A stretch of DNA of 64,000 nucleotides from Cliona cf. orientalis (GCA_963930775.1 OZ005689.1:2852001-2916000); one strand, 5' to 3'; positions 11,296 through 25,010 are shown, counted from the stretch's first letter. Numbers and translations are program-made. The notes: generated by a model not told the origin, from the letters alone.

Positions 11296-12493
11296 TCATA
11301 TGTGACCATAGGCAATATTATCTTGTGTGTTGAATCTACTGACTGGAGGTGAAGGACCAACGATGTCTTCATACATTGGTTGTATGTGTGTGTTTCTTCC
11401 ATCTCTGGTAGTCAGCTGTAATTTTAAAGCTTTAATCTTTGCTTTATTTATGATCAGGATAACCGTCAGTGATACAGATGCTGCTATGCCAATAATCAAG
11501 GCTGTTGCTAGAGAACCAGTGGATATAATATATTCTCTGTTAGTATCTGCCTTGCACATGCTCAGATTTTCTCTGTGGTAGAGGATGTCAGTGTTTACTC
11601 TGATAGGATCACTAAGATTTGCAGCAAAGCTCTCACACGAATGTACAACAATCTGCACGACAAATGTGCATACACTGCCATCATCAGTTGGTGTTTCAAT
11701 GCAGGTGACATTGGTTTGGTTGGTGGTAGTGGGGCAGCTGCCACAGTTTGATGCTAGGATGTTGTAATTAATAGCAGGGCAATCAGTGGCAACTGGACTC
11801 CAGCTGAATGTTAGATGTCTTGATGGTGAGATATCAATATTGCTTATCCAAAGTTTATTCGATGTTGAAAATAACCCTAGTGTGTGCATTGGTATAAATG
11901 ATTTCCTTGGTTAGTTATACAAAGTGACAAACCTGTTGTAGGAGCCAGCGAAGAGAAGAGAGCAGTGGAGTCTGTCCCGTTATCACTTAAACATGCAATA
12001 GTCTTTCCAGCTGTTTCTATTGTGAAAGATACATCGAGTTGTGAAGTGTAATTGTCGCCATCAACAGAGAGGATTCTTGCAGTTATAGCTTCATTGTTAC
12101 ATGTTCCTTCATATATTACATTCCCTCTCAATCTGTAGAGTAGAAGTATTTGATTGCCACTATTAGGACAGTCGAAAGCACTTCCAGTCCAGACAGTCTT
12201 TACTCCTACCGTTACAGTGCATTCATAGATCAGCGTATCACCAGGACAGACACATTCACTTGGAGATGCTGCGTCAATGATACACAATTACATTAGCCTT
12301 TGTATGCAAAATACATATTATAGTAATATAGCCACATAGCATTACATACTAAGTATTTCACAAACACTTGAGTCTCCTGAATGTACTACTTACGTGTACT
12401 CAATCCAAGTTGTTGCTGTGGGTAGATAAAAAAGAATATTAAAGTTGATAATAAACTGACTATTGGTCGACCAAGGTGTGTCACAGTAGCCAT
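11296..12493 (-). CDS. Receptor locus 7: intact Ig-FN3 receptor, one tail module
   Basis: Exons 12394-12493 (leader MATVTHLGRPIVSLLS then TLIFFIYPQQQ), 11933-12268 (Ig), 11296-11876 (FN3/TM/tail). Predicted 338 aa. Ig: ECVCPGDTLIYEC, TVWTGSAFDCP, ARILSVDGDNYTSQLDV, AGKTIAC. FN3: WISNIDISPSRHLTFSWSPV, CGSCPTTTNQTNVTC. Downstream of FN3 the stalk is short, with an extra Cys (MCKAD). TM: IISTGSLATALIIGIAASVS. Tail: MYEDIVGPSPP and NIAYGHI, ending right after the second tyrosine motif. The Ig-FN3 intron is only 56 bp. Confidence 0.9.
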
Positions 12494-13335
12494 TGAAAAC
12501 ACTAGCTATAGCTAGCACTTCTCAGCAATGTACAATACATGTACATATAATTTATGTATCTCAGTAGTACATGTGATCAAAATTACTTTATAATTATTAC
12601 TACATAGCATTATAATCAATCCCATAATCAAAACATACATACGTTCATTAGTTTGTGACAGTCTTGTTGAGTTTTGTAGTAAGTGATAATTATGATATTG
12701 CAAGAGTATAATACATGTGTAGTATCACTCACCTTTTGTCTATCTGTTTATGATGGTATTTCCTTATTTTGGACAGAATATCACTATACGTGCATGTATA
12801 CGTATGTCTGGTCACTAATGATATTGACACTACTGCATACATGGCAAAGAGAAACTATGGGAATAACACCATCATATCATTGCTAATAATTTAGTAAAGA
12901 CACTTTGTACTTTGTGCATTGGCACTTTGGATACTTTGATAAAATTGTGTGTGTATGACATTGTGGTACACGAGTTTTCCATCTCCTTATCAGGCTGTAC
13001 GTTAGCCGAAAAGCTTCGGTGTTTGCGTGATGAAATTGAAGTTTGATTTGTACTATTATTATGAGCCAAAAATTAATAATCATGACACAGTTCTCTATGC
13101 TGCAAAAATGTACAATAATCATACCTAATGTTTACTATTTCCAAGCTATAATAGTTATAGTTCGAGGTAGTTTTGTGGGCTATTCCGAATGACTAATAAA
13201 TTGTATCATTGATGCTTAATTTCCTCATGGGTATATCGTTTCAAAAGTTAGCAAGTAATTGTGTTGTTCTAAATGTGAAGTTGTTAATCAACAATCCTAT
13301 TATGTTCTAGTTTATTGCTATAGTTAACTTATCAA
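12494..13335. other. Intergenic between loci 7 and 8
   Basis: No gene seen; AT-rich, with short ORFs lacking family features. Confidence 0.5.
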
Positions 13336-14687
13336 TCACAGTGCATTGTCCTCATATTGAATATACTTGAATTGCTTGTGACCATAGGCAACATTATCTT
13401 TTGTGTTAATGGCACTAGCTGAAGGTAAAGGTCCCATGACATCTTCATACATCGGGTCCATGTGTATTGTTCTCTCTGCTACATTTGGTTGTTCCAGAGC
13501 AGCTTTAATCTTTGCTTTGCTCCTCACCGAGGTAATAACTACTATTGTTATGGAAATCATTATAACAATGACCAAAGCTGCTGCTAGGGAACTAGTAGGT
13601 ATTATACATGTATCACTTGTATTACCAATAATACTTCCACTGACATTGGTATGGTTGGTGGTAGTGTGGCAGCTGCCACAGTTTGATGCTAGGATATTAT
13701 AATAGATAGCAGGACAGTTGGGGGCAACTGGACTCCAGCTGAATGTAAACTCTTTTAGGATGAAGTTGGCATTGCTAATATGAAGGTTATTAGGTGATGT
13801 AAGTAAACCTGGAATACAAAAATTAGGCATTTTTAGTTTAATTGATACTGTTACATATATACCTTAGGGTGACAATTATTTGCAGGTACATTTTTCCACG
13901 AATTTGGCTTAGAACACGCTTTTGTGAGTACTATATTTTGTGATTTATACACAAATGGTACAGGGAGTCTAATATTCTATAGTGCATGTGGCTAATGTTA
14001 GCAGGTAGAAAAATTTGCATTTTTGGGCAAGTCCGCAAAAATATCAATTAGTACATGTACCTGCAATAATCGTCACCTTAAGGTAAGGTGCACACATGGA
14101 TAGCAGCCCTTATAATACCTGGAATTTGTGTAGAGAACTGACCCGCATTACTATCTGTGCCATCATTATAAATACACATGATAGTCTTTCCAGCCACATC
14201 ATGTGTGACAGTGACATTGAGTTGTGAAGTGTAGAGGTTATCTTGTGCAGATAGGCTTTGTGCCACTGTAGCTCCATTGTTACAGCCTTTAAATATTCCA
14301 TATTGGTCTGTGAAATACCAGTGATCCAGGAATATCTCATCATTTGGACAATGAAGAGCTATTCCAGTCCAAACTGTAGCTCCTCCAAGATCACCTCTAA
14401 CCGTACACTCATAGGTCAGAGTCCAATCAAGGCAATCATACATACTTATAGACACAAGTCGAAGACCTACTAATGGGATACCTGTAGGGGAAAGTGATGG
14501 ATTCATAGATCAGAATTTTGCCAAAATAACTATACATTCACTGAACTTTATCTCCATGCATGATCTATACCAATTCATGTCTAAAACATAATATTATTGT
14601 TTTAATATGAATACATGCAAAACTACCAATTTACTTACTTTGTCCAAGGTTTTCAGGAAAGTAGAAAAGGAGCAATATTAAAATCAT
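13336..14687 (-). CDS. Receptor locus 8: divergent receptor with shortened FN3
   Basis: Exons 14639-14687 (short leader MILILLLFYFPENLGQ), 14119-14481 (Ig-like), 13336-13808 (partial FN3, TM, tail). Predicted 294 aa, frame intact. Two oddities. The Ig exon starts YDCLDWTLTYEC, so the otherwise invariant C-x-CPGD start is replaced. FN3 runs normally to CGSCHTTTNHTNV and then jumps to SGSIIGNTSD, so its second half (the CTFAVQTVVC part) is deleted in frame. TM: LAAALVIVIMISITIVVI. Tail: MYEDVMGPLPS, NVAYGHK, and an extra tyrosine YIQYEDN. The damage is in frame, so a working shortened protein is possible. Confidence 0.8.
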
Positions 14688-15507
14688 TGGTGATCTGTGT
14701 AGCCTAGACTGTAGCAGAGAGTGAAATATATATGTACATCTGTAGCCTAGTTCAATAGCATAATCCAGATTATAAGAGACTTACCATGCCTTTTTCTAGG
14801 ATCAACAGTATTCCCTTCTAATTTTGATTGGCTCACAATTAATCCACATTTTGTAGCATTTAGTGTGAGGATGTTGTTTTCCCAAATGAACATGATTGTG
14901 TGTTGTTTACTTGAAACAGCGTATTCATTAGGACAGTAAAGCTTCTTTTTTGTAGGATACAATTCATTGTGATTATAAACTATAATATTATTTCCACTTT
15001 CGAATCATAATATAATGTCATGTTTGCTAGCCAATCTGCATGCATTCAAGATAGGAAGAGAAAACGATTTTATTGTACTTGCCATATATTATGCTCTGTG
15101 TGTGATTTTCATGAACTAGAAATTCAAGCATCGACCATTGAGAGTATAATGTAGTTGATTATGGATGACAGCTGCATGGTGATGAAGTTGCTAACTATTG
15201 GTATCATGAATATCATCTTTATCTCTGCATGATCTTAACGAGTGTCTTTGGTAAAGGCAAGTGTGCAAGATAGAAATGTCACTGCCTAAGGGTATAATCT
15301 CATGCTTGATAATAATTTTCTAGCTGTCTCACATTGTGTACACTTGATAGGCAGTATTCCCAATTGATAAGACATGTTGTATAATGACTGAGACGTAATG
15401 CATTAGCTATACTTAATGGCTATTCTATCTATATTAGAGTATAATTATGATAATTATGATAATTACGGGTTTTGCATCATAATAGAGGCATTTATCTATG
15501 AGTTCTG
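14688..15507. other. Intergenic between loci 8 and 9
   Basis: No confident gene. On the minus strand 14,785-14,900 reads ENNILTLNATKCGLIVS, which recalls the WCxxNxLxLNxxKT segment of LINE reverse transcriptases; it is too short to call more than a possible retroelement scrap. Confidence 0.3.
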
Positions 15508-16688
15508 TCAGTTCTGTGATTCTTGCAATGTAGTTGTTTTCATGTGCACATAAGCAACATTATCTTGTGTATCGATAGCAGGGACTAAAGGCAAAGGTCC
15601 AGTGACATCTTTGTACATTGACTCCATATTATTATTATGTGTTTTGCTGCTTCTTGCTGTGTTTGTCAATTGCTGTTCTAAACCAGCTTTAGCATTTGCT
15701 TTACTTCTTCTCAAGATAATAATTATCACTGTTATGAAAACCACTACGCTGACCATTAAAGCAATTACTAACAAGCTGATGGGTATCGTATACACTGTGT
15801 TGGAGATACATGTATCAGTGTTTACACCGATGGAATTGATGATGTTGCTTGTGATGTTTCCACAGACCACAGTTTGAACAGCAAAGATACACCCGCTATA
15901 ATCGGGTGGTATGTCAGTACAGGTGACATTGTTGTCGCTGGTGGTAGTGGGGCAGCTGCCACAGTTTGATGATGCTAGGATGTTGTAGTGGATAGCAGAA
16001 CAGTCAGGGGCAACTGGACTCCAGCTGAATGTTAGTCGTCTTAGTGATGAGTCAGCATTACTGATTCCTATTTTGTCCGGTGGCAAAAGTGGCTCTATTG
16101 TGATAAGTGATTAGTGATTAAGCAAAGGCATGAAGTAGGTTGCTATAAACATGACAAACCTGTTATTGTAGGAATTGCCAAAGTGAAGTGATAATATTCA
16201 GTGCCTCCTTCATCATAATTAGCACATTCAATTGTGCTTCCAGCTGTGTCAGGTGTGACAGTGATGTTGAGTTGTGAAGTGTACTTGTTACCCTCATCTC
16301 TAAGGACCCTTGCCACTATAGTTCCATTGTTACACGTCCTAGTTCCAATATCCAAGTGACTTGATAGTATTATGTAATTGTTGTTTGATGAACAATTAAA
16401 AGCCGATCCAGACCAGATAATGTATCCTCTTTCCATTACTGCACACTCATATGACAAGGTATCACCAGGACAGACACATCCACTGGTAAGTACTGCATCA
16501 ATAAAATTTGCTTTCTTTGGATTTTCATCATTATTACTAATTTAGTATGCATATAGCTACAAAGCTGATTATACGGTAGCTACAAGCAAGCCTTCAGCTA
16601 CCAATGATTAACACTGACCTGATCCTGATCCAGCTGATTGACCAAAGTAGATGAGGAAGAGCACTGAATAGAAAAGTACCCTAACCAT
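15508..16688 (-). CDS. Receptor locus 9: intact Ig-FN3 receptor
   Basis: Exons 16619-16688 (leader MVRVLFYSVLFLIYFGQS), 16160-16492 (Ig), 15508-16094 (FN3/TM/tail). Predicted 329 aa. Ig begins VLTSGCVCPGD and contains IIWSGSAFNC and GSTIEC. FN3: RRLTFSWSPVAPDCS, SNCGSCPTTTSDNNVTC, with one extra Ser before the CGSC motif. TM: IPISLLVIALMVSVVVFITV followed by the stop-transfer run LRRSKANAK. Tail: MYKDVTGPLP, NVAYVHM. It is the closest full-length relative of the 5' half of locus 17 and of locus 1. Confidence 0.9.
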
Positions 16689-17008
16689 TTGTTGATGGAG
16701 CTCTGATGCAGCAGCTATTAGAAAGAAACCCTTAGCTTTGATGGTTTTAGAAAACAACTCTACATACATACTTGATTGTTTATCTCAAGATTTTCCAAAA
16801 TTCTTTGACGTGTGCTACTTAATTTATAAACATTGGTAAGACTTGATCTAGAGCTTATGTGGATTTATTATCAAAAGAATGGGGATATTAAGACATGTGC
16901 AGGCGAATAAGCACCATAATTACAAAATTACTCTTCTCTTTTGTGCATGTAAATTAGTGTATGTATACATGTAGGTTGCGGTGTCTGTCAATGACTGTCA
17001 TTATTTCA
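16689..17008. other. Intergenic between loci 9 and 10
   Basis: No gene seen; the sequence resembles the 5' flank of locus 1 (642-1,170). Confidence 0.5.
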
Positions 17009-18403
17009 CTATAGTTGTTGTGTACAGCCGTAAGCAACATTGTCTTGTGTAGCAATGGTACTAACTAAAGGCAGAGGACCAGTGACTTCTTCATACATTG
17101 GTTCATCCTGTGTAGCTTTAGCTCCTCTTGTTGATGTTTTTGCGCGCCCATAGGCAACATTATCTTGTGTATTAACAATACCAACTCGAGAGGAAGGACA
17201 TGTCTCGATCATTTTGATACGTAGGTATGTCATGCGTAGCTCCTGTTGTTGATGTGCTTGTCTGGCCATAGGCAACATTGTCCTGTGTATTGATGGCACT
17301 GGCTGAAAATAAAGGACTGTGCGTGACATTTTCATATGCCAGTTCATTGTGTGTGGTTTCCTCTGCTCTGTTTGATTGTACAGATACAGCTCTGATCTTC
17401 GCTCTACTCCTTTTTAAGAAAATAACTATCACTGTTAAAGATGCCACTGCACCCACAAACAAAGCTGTTGCTAGGCAACTGAAAGATATGATGTATACTA
17501 GACTTTTAGCAGAGTTATTCATTCCCATTGATTCTGTTGTATCAGTTGATGTTCTTACCGTTGATTCTGTAGTGTAGAGGGTGACATTTGTTGGGTCACT
17601 TATGTTGCCAGTGATATTTCCACAGACCACAGTTTGAACAGAAAAGGTGCATGTGCTATCGTTGGTAGGTACATTGGTGCAAATGACATTGGTATGGTTG
17701 GTGGTAGTGGGGCAGCTGCCACAGTTTGATGCTAGGACATTGTAGTGGACAGTAGGACAGTAGGGGGCAACTGGACTCCAGCTGAAAGTTAGCTCCCTTG
17801 AAGAGTAGTCATTTTTATTAACGTTAAGTGTACTTGAAAGTGAAAGTGGCCCTATAGTGATAAGTTAGTGAATAACTACATACATGAATGCCTTCAACTA
17901 AAATTTAATACCTCTGCAAAGATGACTTACCTGTTAAAGGAATTAGTAGGGAGAAGATAAGCATGGTGGTTGTCCCATTATCACCAATACACATGATAGT
18001 CTTTCCAGTAGTTTCTGGAGTGATGATGACATTGAGCTGTGAAGTGTAGTTATTGCCTTCAACTGCAAGGCTCTTTCCCACTATAGCTCCGTTGGTACAT
18101 GAATTATTAGTTCCATTTTCTGATTCGAAGCGACGGTGGAGCAGTGCTATCTCGTCATTACTGGATGGACAAATGAAAGCATTTCCCTTCCAGACAGTCA
18201 ACCCTCCTCCCACAACTGTACAGTCATATGTCAAAGTATCACCAGGACAGACACATCCATTCATGGATCCTGCATTAAGAAATAAATATCCCTTATTTGT
18301 CTTCTATTTTATAAGCTTACTTACTTGATTCAAGTGCCTGTCGTGAGTCAACAAGAAATAATATTAAGCCTAATGATATAATAACTGACTGACTGAGGTT
18401 CAT
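17009..18403 (-). CDS. Receptor locus 10: Ig-FN3 receptor with frameshifted tail
   Basis: Exons 18325-18403 (leader MNLSQSVIISLGLILFLVDS), 17931-18269 (Ig), 17172-17851 (FN3/TM/tail to the first stop). Predicted 365 aa. Ig: CVCPGDTLTYDC, TVWKGNAFICP, TGKTIMC. TM: VYIISFSCLATALFVGAV. The tail keeps its first module (YENVTHSP, NVAYGQT) and a third tyrosine (TYQND). Near 17,195-17,215 one frame change relative to locus 2 leads to a stop at 17172. The old frame continues open to 17,009 with NVAYGRA, MYEEVTGPLP and NVAYGCT, so three further tyrosine sites were recently cut off. The receptor remains membrane-bound and still has a tyrosine pair. Confidence 0.8.
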
Positions 18404-18933
18404 TACTGTAGCTACGTATAACCACTGTGGCTTAACTACAATATTACCGACTGAAAATGTGTACGTATTGCGTGATCGCACTGTGTGGGTATTTGATTAT
18501 ATATACATGTATAGTCCTTAAGTGCGTTTGATTGAGGTAATTGATGTGATCCTCCAAAATTCCTGCAATAGGCTGAGTGTTTTATAAGCTCCAATTTGCT
18601 GTTTATAATCACTATGATTACTTGTACCCCAGGAAAGAATCAGTACAAAAGTCACTGATGATCCTACTGCCCTTAGTTTCTAATGCTAATCTTTGGCAAA
18701 GTATGGCGTCTGTTTTGCAGGATACAATTCAGATTTAGATAGATTAATTAATGTTACCTTCTTCAAGTCATAATATGCCATTCACTAGTGGCAAGAGTGT
18801 ATACTCTTGCTGGTGGTCAAAGCGCTTTATCATAAATTTTGTGTAGTGTTCCCAACAATAAACCAACATGTTTGAGTGACAAACACATAGCATTATGCCA
18901 TAATACTACATTTTTAGCACAATACGTGAATGT
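18404..18933. other. Intergenic between loci 10 and 11
   Basis: No gene seen. Confidence 0.5.
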
Positions 18934-20113
18934 TTATGTTTTTGTGTGGCCATAAGCAACATTATCCTGCGTATTAATAATGCTACCAGAAGGAATGGGA
19001 TCAGTGATAGTCACATCTTCATACATTGGTTCATTGTGTTTATCCCCTCCTGTTCCATTTAAGACAGCTTCAATCTTAGCTTTGCTCCTTCTCATGTTAA
19101 TTATCATCACAGTTGTGAAAACCATTGCACTGATAATCAAAGCTGTTGCTAAAGAGCTGATGGATATGATGTACACTGTGTTGCTAGCTTTGCTTGCCAT
19201 GCCCAATGCGTCTGTAACATCTGAGTCACGTATGCTATGATTTTCCGTTAGCTGCAAGTCATCTCTTTGTGTGATTCGAATTGGTTTGCTTATATTTCCA
19301 GCAATATTTCCACAGCAAGCAGTCTGCATAGCAAATATGCATATGCTACCATTAGTTGGTACACCAGTACAAAGGATAGTGGTGTGGTTGGTGGTAGTGG
19401 GGCAGCTGCCACAGTTTGATGCTAGGATGTTGTAATGGACAGCAGGACAGTCAGAGGCAACTGGACTCCAGCTGACCACTAGTATGGTGAGGGAAAAGTC
19501 GAGATAGCCCTGAAGCTCATTTGGAGGTGATAGCGGGTCTGTAGTATTAAATTAGCAATAATGTTAGTCGAAACAATTACCTAACACTGGCTAGCTATAC
19601 ATTGTACATGCATACAGGCTAACCTATTATAGGAAGTGCCAGTGAGAAGAGAAGTCTTTCGATAAGTCCATCATTATAAACACATTCAATGGTCTTTCCA
19701 GCTGTGTCAGGTGTGACAGTGACGTTGAGTTGTGAAGTATAGTTGTTACCCTCAGAGCTAAGGATCCTTGCCATTATAGATCCATTGTTACACGTGTATA
19801 TACGATTGATATACACATGGAGTAGTATTATCTCATTTCCACTCGATGGGCAGTTGAAAGCTGTTCCAGTCCATATAGTTGCTCCTATATTACTTCCACC
19901 AGTAGCAATGCATTCATAGGTCAAAAGGTCACCAGGACAGGCATATTCACTAGCAGTAGACACTGCATGGATGAAAAGGATGCATGTACATAATGGATGA
20001 TCTTCTATTTATCTTTTCAACAGACATCCCTTATAGCACATTTGTACCAAATAATCCTTATGTTTATTCTTACTTGATCCAAGAGTTTGTAGCCAGTAGA
20101 TGAGAAATAGCAT
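18934..20113 (-). CDS. Receptor locus 11: intact Ig-FN3 receptor
   Basis: Exons 20074-20113 (short leader MLFLIYWLQTLGS), 19624-19962 (Ig), 18934-19538 (FN3/TM/tail). Predicted 327 aa. Ig: YACPGDLLTYEC, TIWTGTAFNCP, CNNGSIMARIL, AGKTIEC. FN3 has VVSWSPVASDCP and CGSCPTTTNHTTILC. TM: ISSLATALIISAMVFTTV. Tail: MYEDVTITDPIP, NVAYGHT, one module. The 13-residue leader is the shortest in the cluster and may be preceded by a further 5' exon that I could not find. This is the last receptor before the plus-strand KH/SAM gene. Confidence 0.85.
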
Positions 20114-20702
20114 TATTTAGGTGCTAATTTACTGCTGAATGTGTTTGCTATGTTTCATGAACCTTTTGCTAAACGATTTTCTAAATATAGTAGCATTGAT
20201 ATGCGTGTGTCACTAGGCTTTTACATACTAGTCTGTGATAATATTTTTTGGGCAATAGATTGAGTATCTATATTGGACAATGTTTATTTTAATATTTCAC
20301 TCAAGGGGGGGGGGGGGTGATTGTGGGTGGCGTATGCCTAGTGATAAAATACAACTGGGGGTGGGGTACACATCCAAAGGCAGTTGGGAAAGCCAATCCA
20401 TATGGTGGGCAAACCATCCCTCCCCCCTTCCCGAGGAAAAGGTAGAATTGATTAATTTGGGCAGTATGTACTTCATAGCTTATGATTCAGTCTGTGGTGA
20501 TGCTTTAAGGTGCTGAAATCTACTGTATACTCACAGTAATGTATAAATCAATGTACATTACTGTATGGTTGCCTGCATTGAGGGTGACAATATCAATAAA
20601 AATATTACTATCATAGAGCAAGGTGGCTCATGTTTTATACATTGTATGCTTAAGGCTACGTATCTCATCCGTAGAAACTTACGTATGTGTTTTCTACCCT
20701 AG
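20114..20702. other. Intergenic between receptor locus 11 and the first visible KH-gene exon
   Basis: Contains a run of about 13 G at 20,306-20,318 and sequence related to 10,570-10,720. I found no upstream exon of the plus-strand gene here; bases 20,686-20,702 are a good polypyrimidine tract and acceptor. Confidence 0.5.
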
Positions 20703-23700
20703 GACTGTCCAGCTGATAGTGTCCAATGCTCTGGTGGGCAGGATCATCGGCCGAGGAGGGATGAAGATCAACAGCATACAGGTTAAATTATAAAAGATTA
20801 TAGCTACATGTATACTTGCGTATGTATTTGTTGGTAGTTGCTTAGCAACCAAAGTTTTATAGGCAATTTGCCGGCTATGGGAAGGGGTTGGGTCATCATA
20901 AAGTAGGCCAATGATGAACAGAGGTCAACTACCAATAAAATAGTTATCTGACAGTAATTGGGGTGCATGAGATGCATGTATGTATGATACTGATACTGTA
21001 ACTACCAGGAAATTAACCTTGGGGAGTAAACTCCTTCACTATAGGAATACTTTTAAGCATGTAATAGTGTTTGTTAAGCATGTTATAGAGCGACAGGCTG
21101 TGATGTTTATTTTTAAACTTTCGTTCTCCTGAGAGATACAGATGTGAATGACAATCTGTCAAGATCTGAGCCTGTCTTATATCATTATGTACGTATTATA
21201 CATGTATTACTATGGGGCTATTGGGACGAAATAATAGCTTAAATTTCAGTGTTCTTCCCAGTATACATGAGGTGTGTTGGCCCCTGCAAGCCTTTTAGCT
21301 ACTTTGATGTGGGAATCGGGAGATTGAAAAGGCTTTGATGTGGCCACAGGCTCCGCCCATTTATCTATGCCCTCCATTGTAGCCTGGGGAGAACACTGAT
21401 TACTTTTTATACTTTCGTAGTTTCACTAGTATCTTTTGCTTGATTGGTATTCCTGGTAGGGTACTTGGGGTTATTTCCCTTAGAACATAAGCATTTTGAA
21501 CTCTTTCTTCTTTCATGAATCCAGGATGCTTCTGGTGCACATATCAATGTGTCTCGAAATATTCCCAAGTCAACTGAGAGACTGATTACCATCAAGGTGA
21601 GGTTATACTCTGAAGCATGTATTATAAAATGTACCGTGTGTGGCTAGGGATGAGGGACCTACATTGTGTACTCAGAATACCGTGTTTATGCTAATAGAAC
21701 GCAAGCTAATAAAGTAGTGACGATTTTAAATTTCGTGCAAGTTTTTGTAAAGGTCGTCACGCACTCCATTAAGATACACTATGAAAAATCCTAGAACATG
21801 AATTTCTTGCACTAATTAGATCATGTGTTTTATTAGCATAAACACGGTATTATGGTTGGTGATGCTATAGTATGATATCGTGATGTGTCTATGGCAGTGG
21901 GAAGGAGATGACGACTAGCTTACAAGGAAAATAGGAAGCATATAGTACAAATTCACAAATTGGAAATTTGATATGGAAACTTTGGATCAGTTGCATCATA
22001 CAGCGCACATGGCTTATTGTCAGCTATGACTGTTGGTGTCTAGTTGAGTACACCCCTCTTCCCACCCTTGTATTGTGAAGAGTATAATTATTGTGCATTC
22101 TTTAGACTTCTAGTGTCTAGATACATAAGATTTGTGGCTATTCCTTCTTCACTTTGATCCTTAGCCACAACTTATTAATTAATAAAATTACTATTTAAAA
22201 ATTTAAATTCTGTGATGCATGTGTACACACGTCAATATGCTTTATTAAATGGATATGACAAGTTATGTCATCAGTCATGGCTAAACTAAGCTATTTCCAA
22301 ACAACTTTCCGTGACACTGAAACACTCTGCAATTCATTTTCAATTTTCATATCAATATTCTGGGAATAATATGAATGATTAGTATACACAATTAGACATA
22401 ATCCATTATCACAGTACTTCGATGTTTCATTAGACTTTAATTATTTGCGTAAGTGACGTATTCTATCATGAACAGTGACATAAGGCATGTGCCTACATGT
22501 ACTTTAATGCATAAAATAAGAGATGTGACTGGGTATGTCATGAGTCATGCTTGGCTGAAACAATTTCCACGTATTGGTTCACATGATTATTAAAGCATTC
22601 ACCCAAAAGTATGTACAGTACAGTACAGTTGAATGATTTAATAAGACATAATACTATTATCCCAATTCCTAATCAATCAAAAACATTTGCTTTGTTATAA
22701 ACATCTTCTGAAGTGGGGAATACATGTACGTCTTATTTTATACAAAACTATCAATGTTGCATGCATAGTATAATATAATTATACACGCACACAATTGTAG
22801 GGTACCCAGCGTTCCATCACTAAAGCACAGGAGCTGATCGATGAGGCCCTCAGCACTCCAGACAACACCCTCGACACCAACACACCCTCACCTGTACCCC
22901 CACAGCACGACACCGGAGGAGGAGGAGGAGGAGGAGGAGGGGGTTCAAAGGTCAGTGAGTCCAAGAGGCTCCACCCCCAAACCACACCCAGCATCACCAC
23001 TGCCACTACTACTACGGTATCGGAAACGAGCAGGTACATCCCCACCAATACCATGGCAACACGAAGCAATACCTCGTACGTGGCTGTCACAGAGTATAGC
23101 AGTCGAGCGAACTCTAAAAACGGTTTGGCATATTCTGGCATGGTCATGGCATCTCGTTCAGAGACAACGTCTACTACCAGTCATTCCAGTACCGTATCAA
23201 CAGCCAGCGTGACTCTTACCAGGATGAACCCATGGAGCCGGGGACACGATACACACGGGACAACTGTTACCACGGTAACAAGCTCCTCCCACCACTCCCA
23301 GCCGGACTCTCCCGTACACGAGGAGGTGTCACAAGGCTCTAGTTCTTTGCTGATGTCAGCAGGTTCGGGTGATTGGGACAGTGAAGAAGAAAAGGAAAAA
23401 GTGAAGGGAGGAGTAGGAGTAAGAGATCAAAATGAGCCAAGCTCTTCTAGCCTCGGCAGCCAAACGACCGATGAGATTCAAGCACCAAATACTTCACTAC
23501 TTGGTGGGGTAATAGTGGGCGTGTCTGTGACCCCTGAACCCAGCTCGATGGACTTGAATGAGGAGTTCCCTCCGCTCTCTAAGCATGGTCGATCACAGTC
23601 TGACCCTCAGGTATCATCTGCTGAACGCCAACAACTACAACAACAGCAACAGCAGGATTCCAAGTCCGATCAAGCGAGCGTAAGCCTCAATCCTAACAGG

Positions 23701-24965
23701 CTGACCCAGTCCCTCACTTCTCAGATACAGCCAGGAGGAAGCTCCTCTAATTATCTGAAGAAGCCACCCCTCCCACCTTCTCTGTCGCCCAGCTTTGCTC
23801 CTGCCGTTCCTCCTGTCGAAGGTTCCTCTGTTTCCTCAAGCGAGAGTGGACCCAGACCTCATCGATCAGCATCGGGACCAGAGAAACTACCGTTTGCATC
23901 TCCCGCCAAAAGGAACCAATCAGATCCAGCCGTGTTGCAAGGGATCAAGGGGCCCGAGGATCTGGAGAAGACGCCCGGCTCTCGTGTAGGTCGGTCAGGG
24001 AGTGAGGATGGACTGATCACCTCAAAGAAGCCTGGCTCTCTGGCTGTGGGCAGCGACGTGGAAGGAAAGGTACATAAGCTCTAATGTATATAATATATAA
24101 ATTGCATAACGTCTAATTATGGCTTGGAAGTGAGGTATATACCACTGTAGCAGTGTATATTCGTTGTATAGCCTCCCTCCCAGCTTTTAGTGTTATAATT
24201 ATGCAGAAAAGCTGAAAGCTAGCATTGAAATGTTGGAAAGGCGTTGTGATGAGGCTATATTGATTAGGAATTTAACCTCACCAAACCTCATGCTAACCAT
24301 ATATATAGTAATATTTTCTTTACTACATAATTTATAATACCCTCCTCCCTCTCTCTGTTTTCCTTCAGCCCCACCATCGTTTAGCTCTACCCAGCAAGTC
24401 CCTACCCATCAGTAGCCAGGACAGTGTGACCTCTGACCTCCCCACCAGCACTCAGGGTGGCGGTAACTATGGCGCTATCGGTATCGGTCGACCGGCTGCC
24501 ACTAATCCTGTCCGTCGAAGTAGTGTGCCAACCAACACACAGCCCAAACAGCCGCACAGAAAGACATCATATGGTGAGTAAATGCCAAATTGAATCTACA
24601 CAAATACAGAAAAGTTTAATAGGTTTAATCTTCCACTGCCAATCCTAAACCTAAGAATCGTAAAGGGTAATGTGCTGTGCTTGGGCAAACAGCAAAAGGT
24701 AGAACCACTTAGGTGCAAGCATTTTTCTCCTTTCGAATGGTTGCTATAATTTTCTGCCACTACTTTTGTAGCTGGTCTGCACAATTTTGGTGGGGGACCA
24801 ATGAGGAATGTTCACTTCACTACCCTGGAGAATGTGAGTGAGACTGACCCCTTCACGCATGCCCCCTTCACTCCTCCCCCCAACTCGGTCGCTCCCCCCA
24901 ACCCCTGGATGATGGAGGGCCCAAGGGAACATCGAAGCCTCAGTTGGGCTGGACAACACGTAAGT

Positions 24966-25010
<45 letters not shown>

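Noticed and set aside
20280-20516. Plus ORF with a glycine run upstream of the KH gene
   Set aside because: It comes from a G tract, has no domain and no splice donor leading to 20703.
22779-23147. Minus ORF opposite the KH-gene exon (also 25,485-26,785)
   Set aside because: Shadows of the long low-complexity coding exons; no splice sites or homology.
24801-25010. ORF running through the GT microsatellite
   Set aside because: Its 5' part is the real exon 24772-24959; the valine/cysteine run is the intronic (GT)n.
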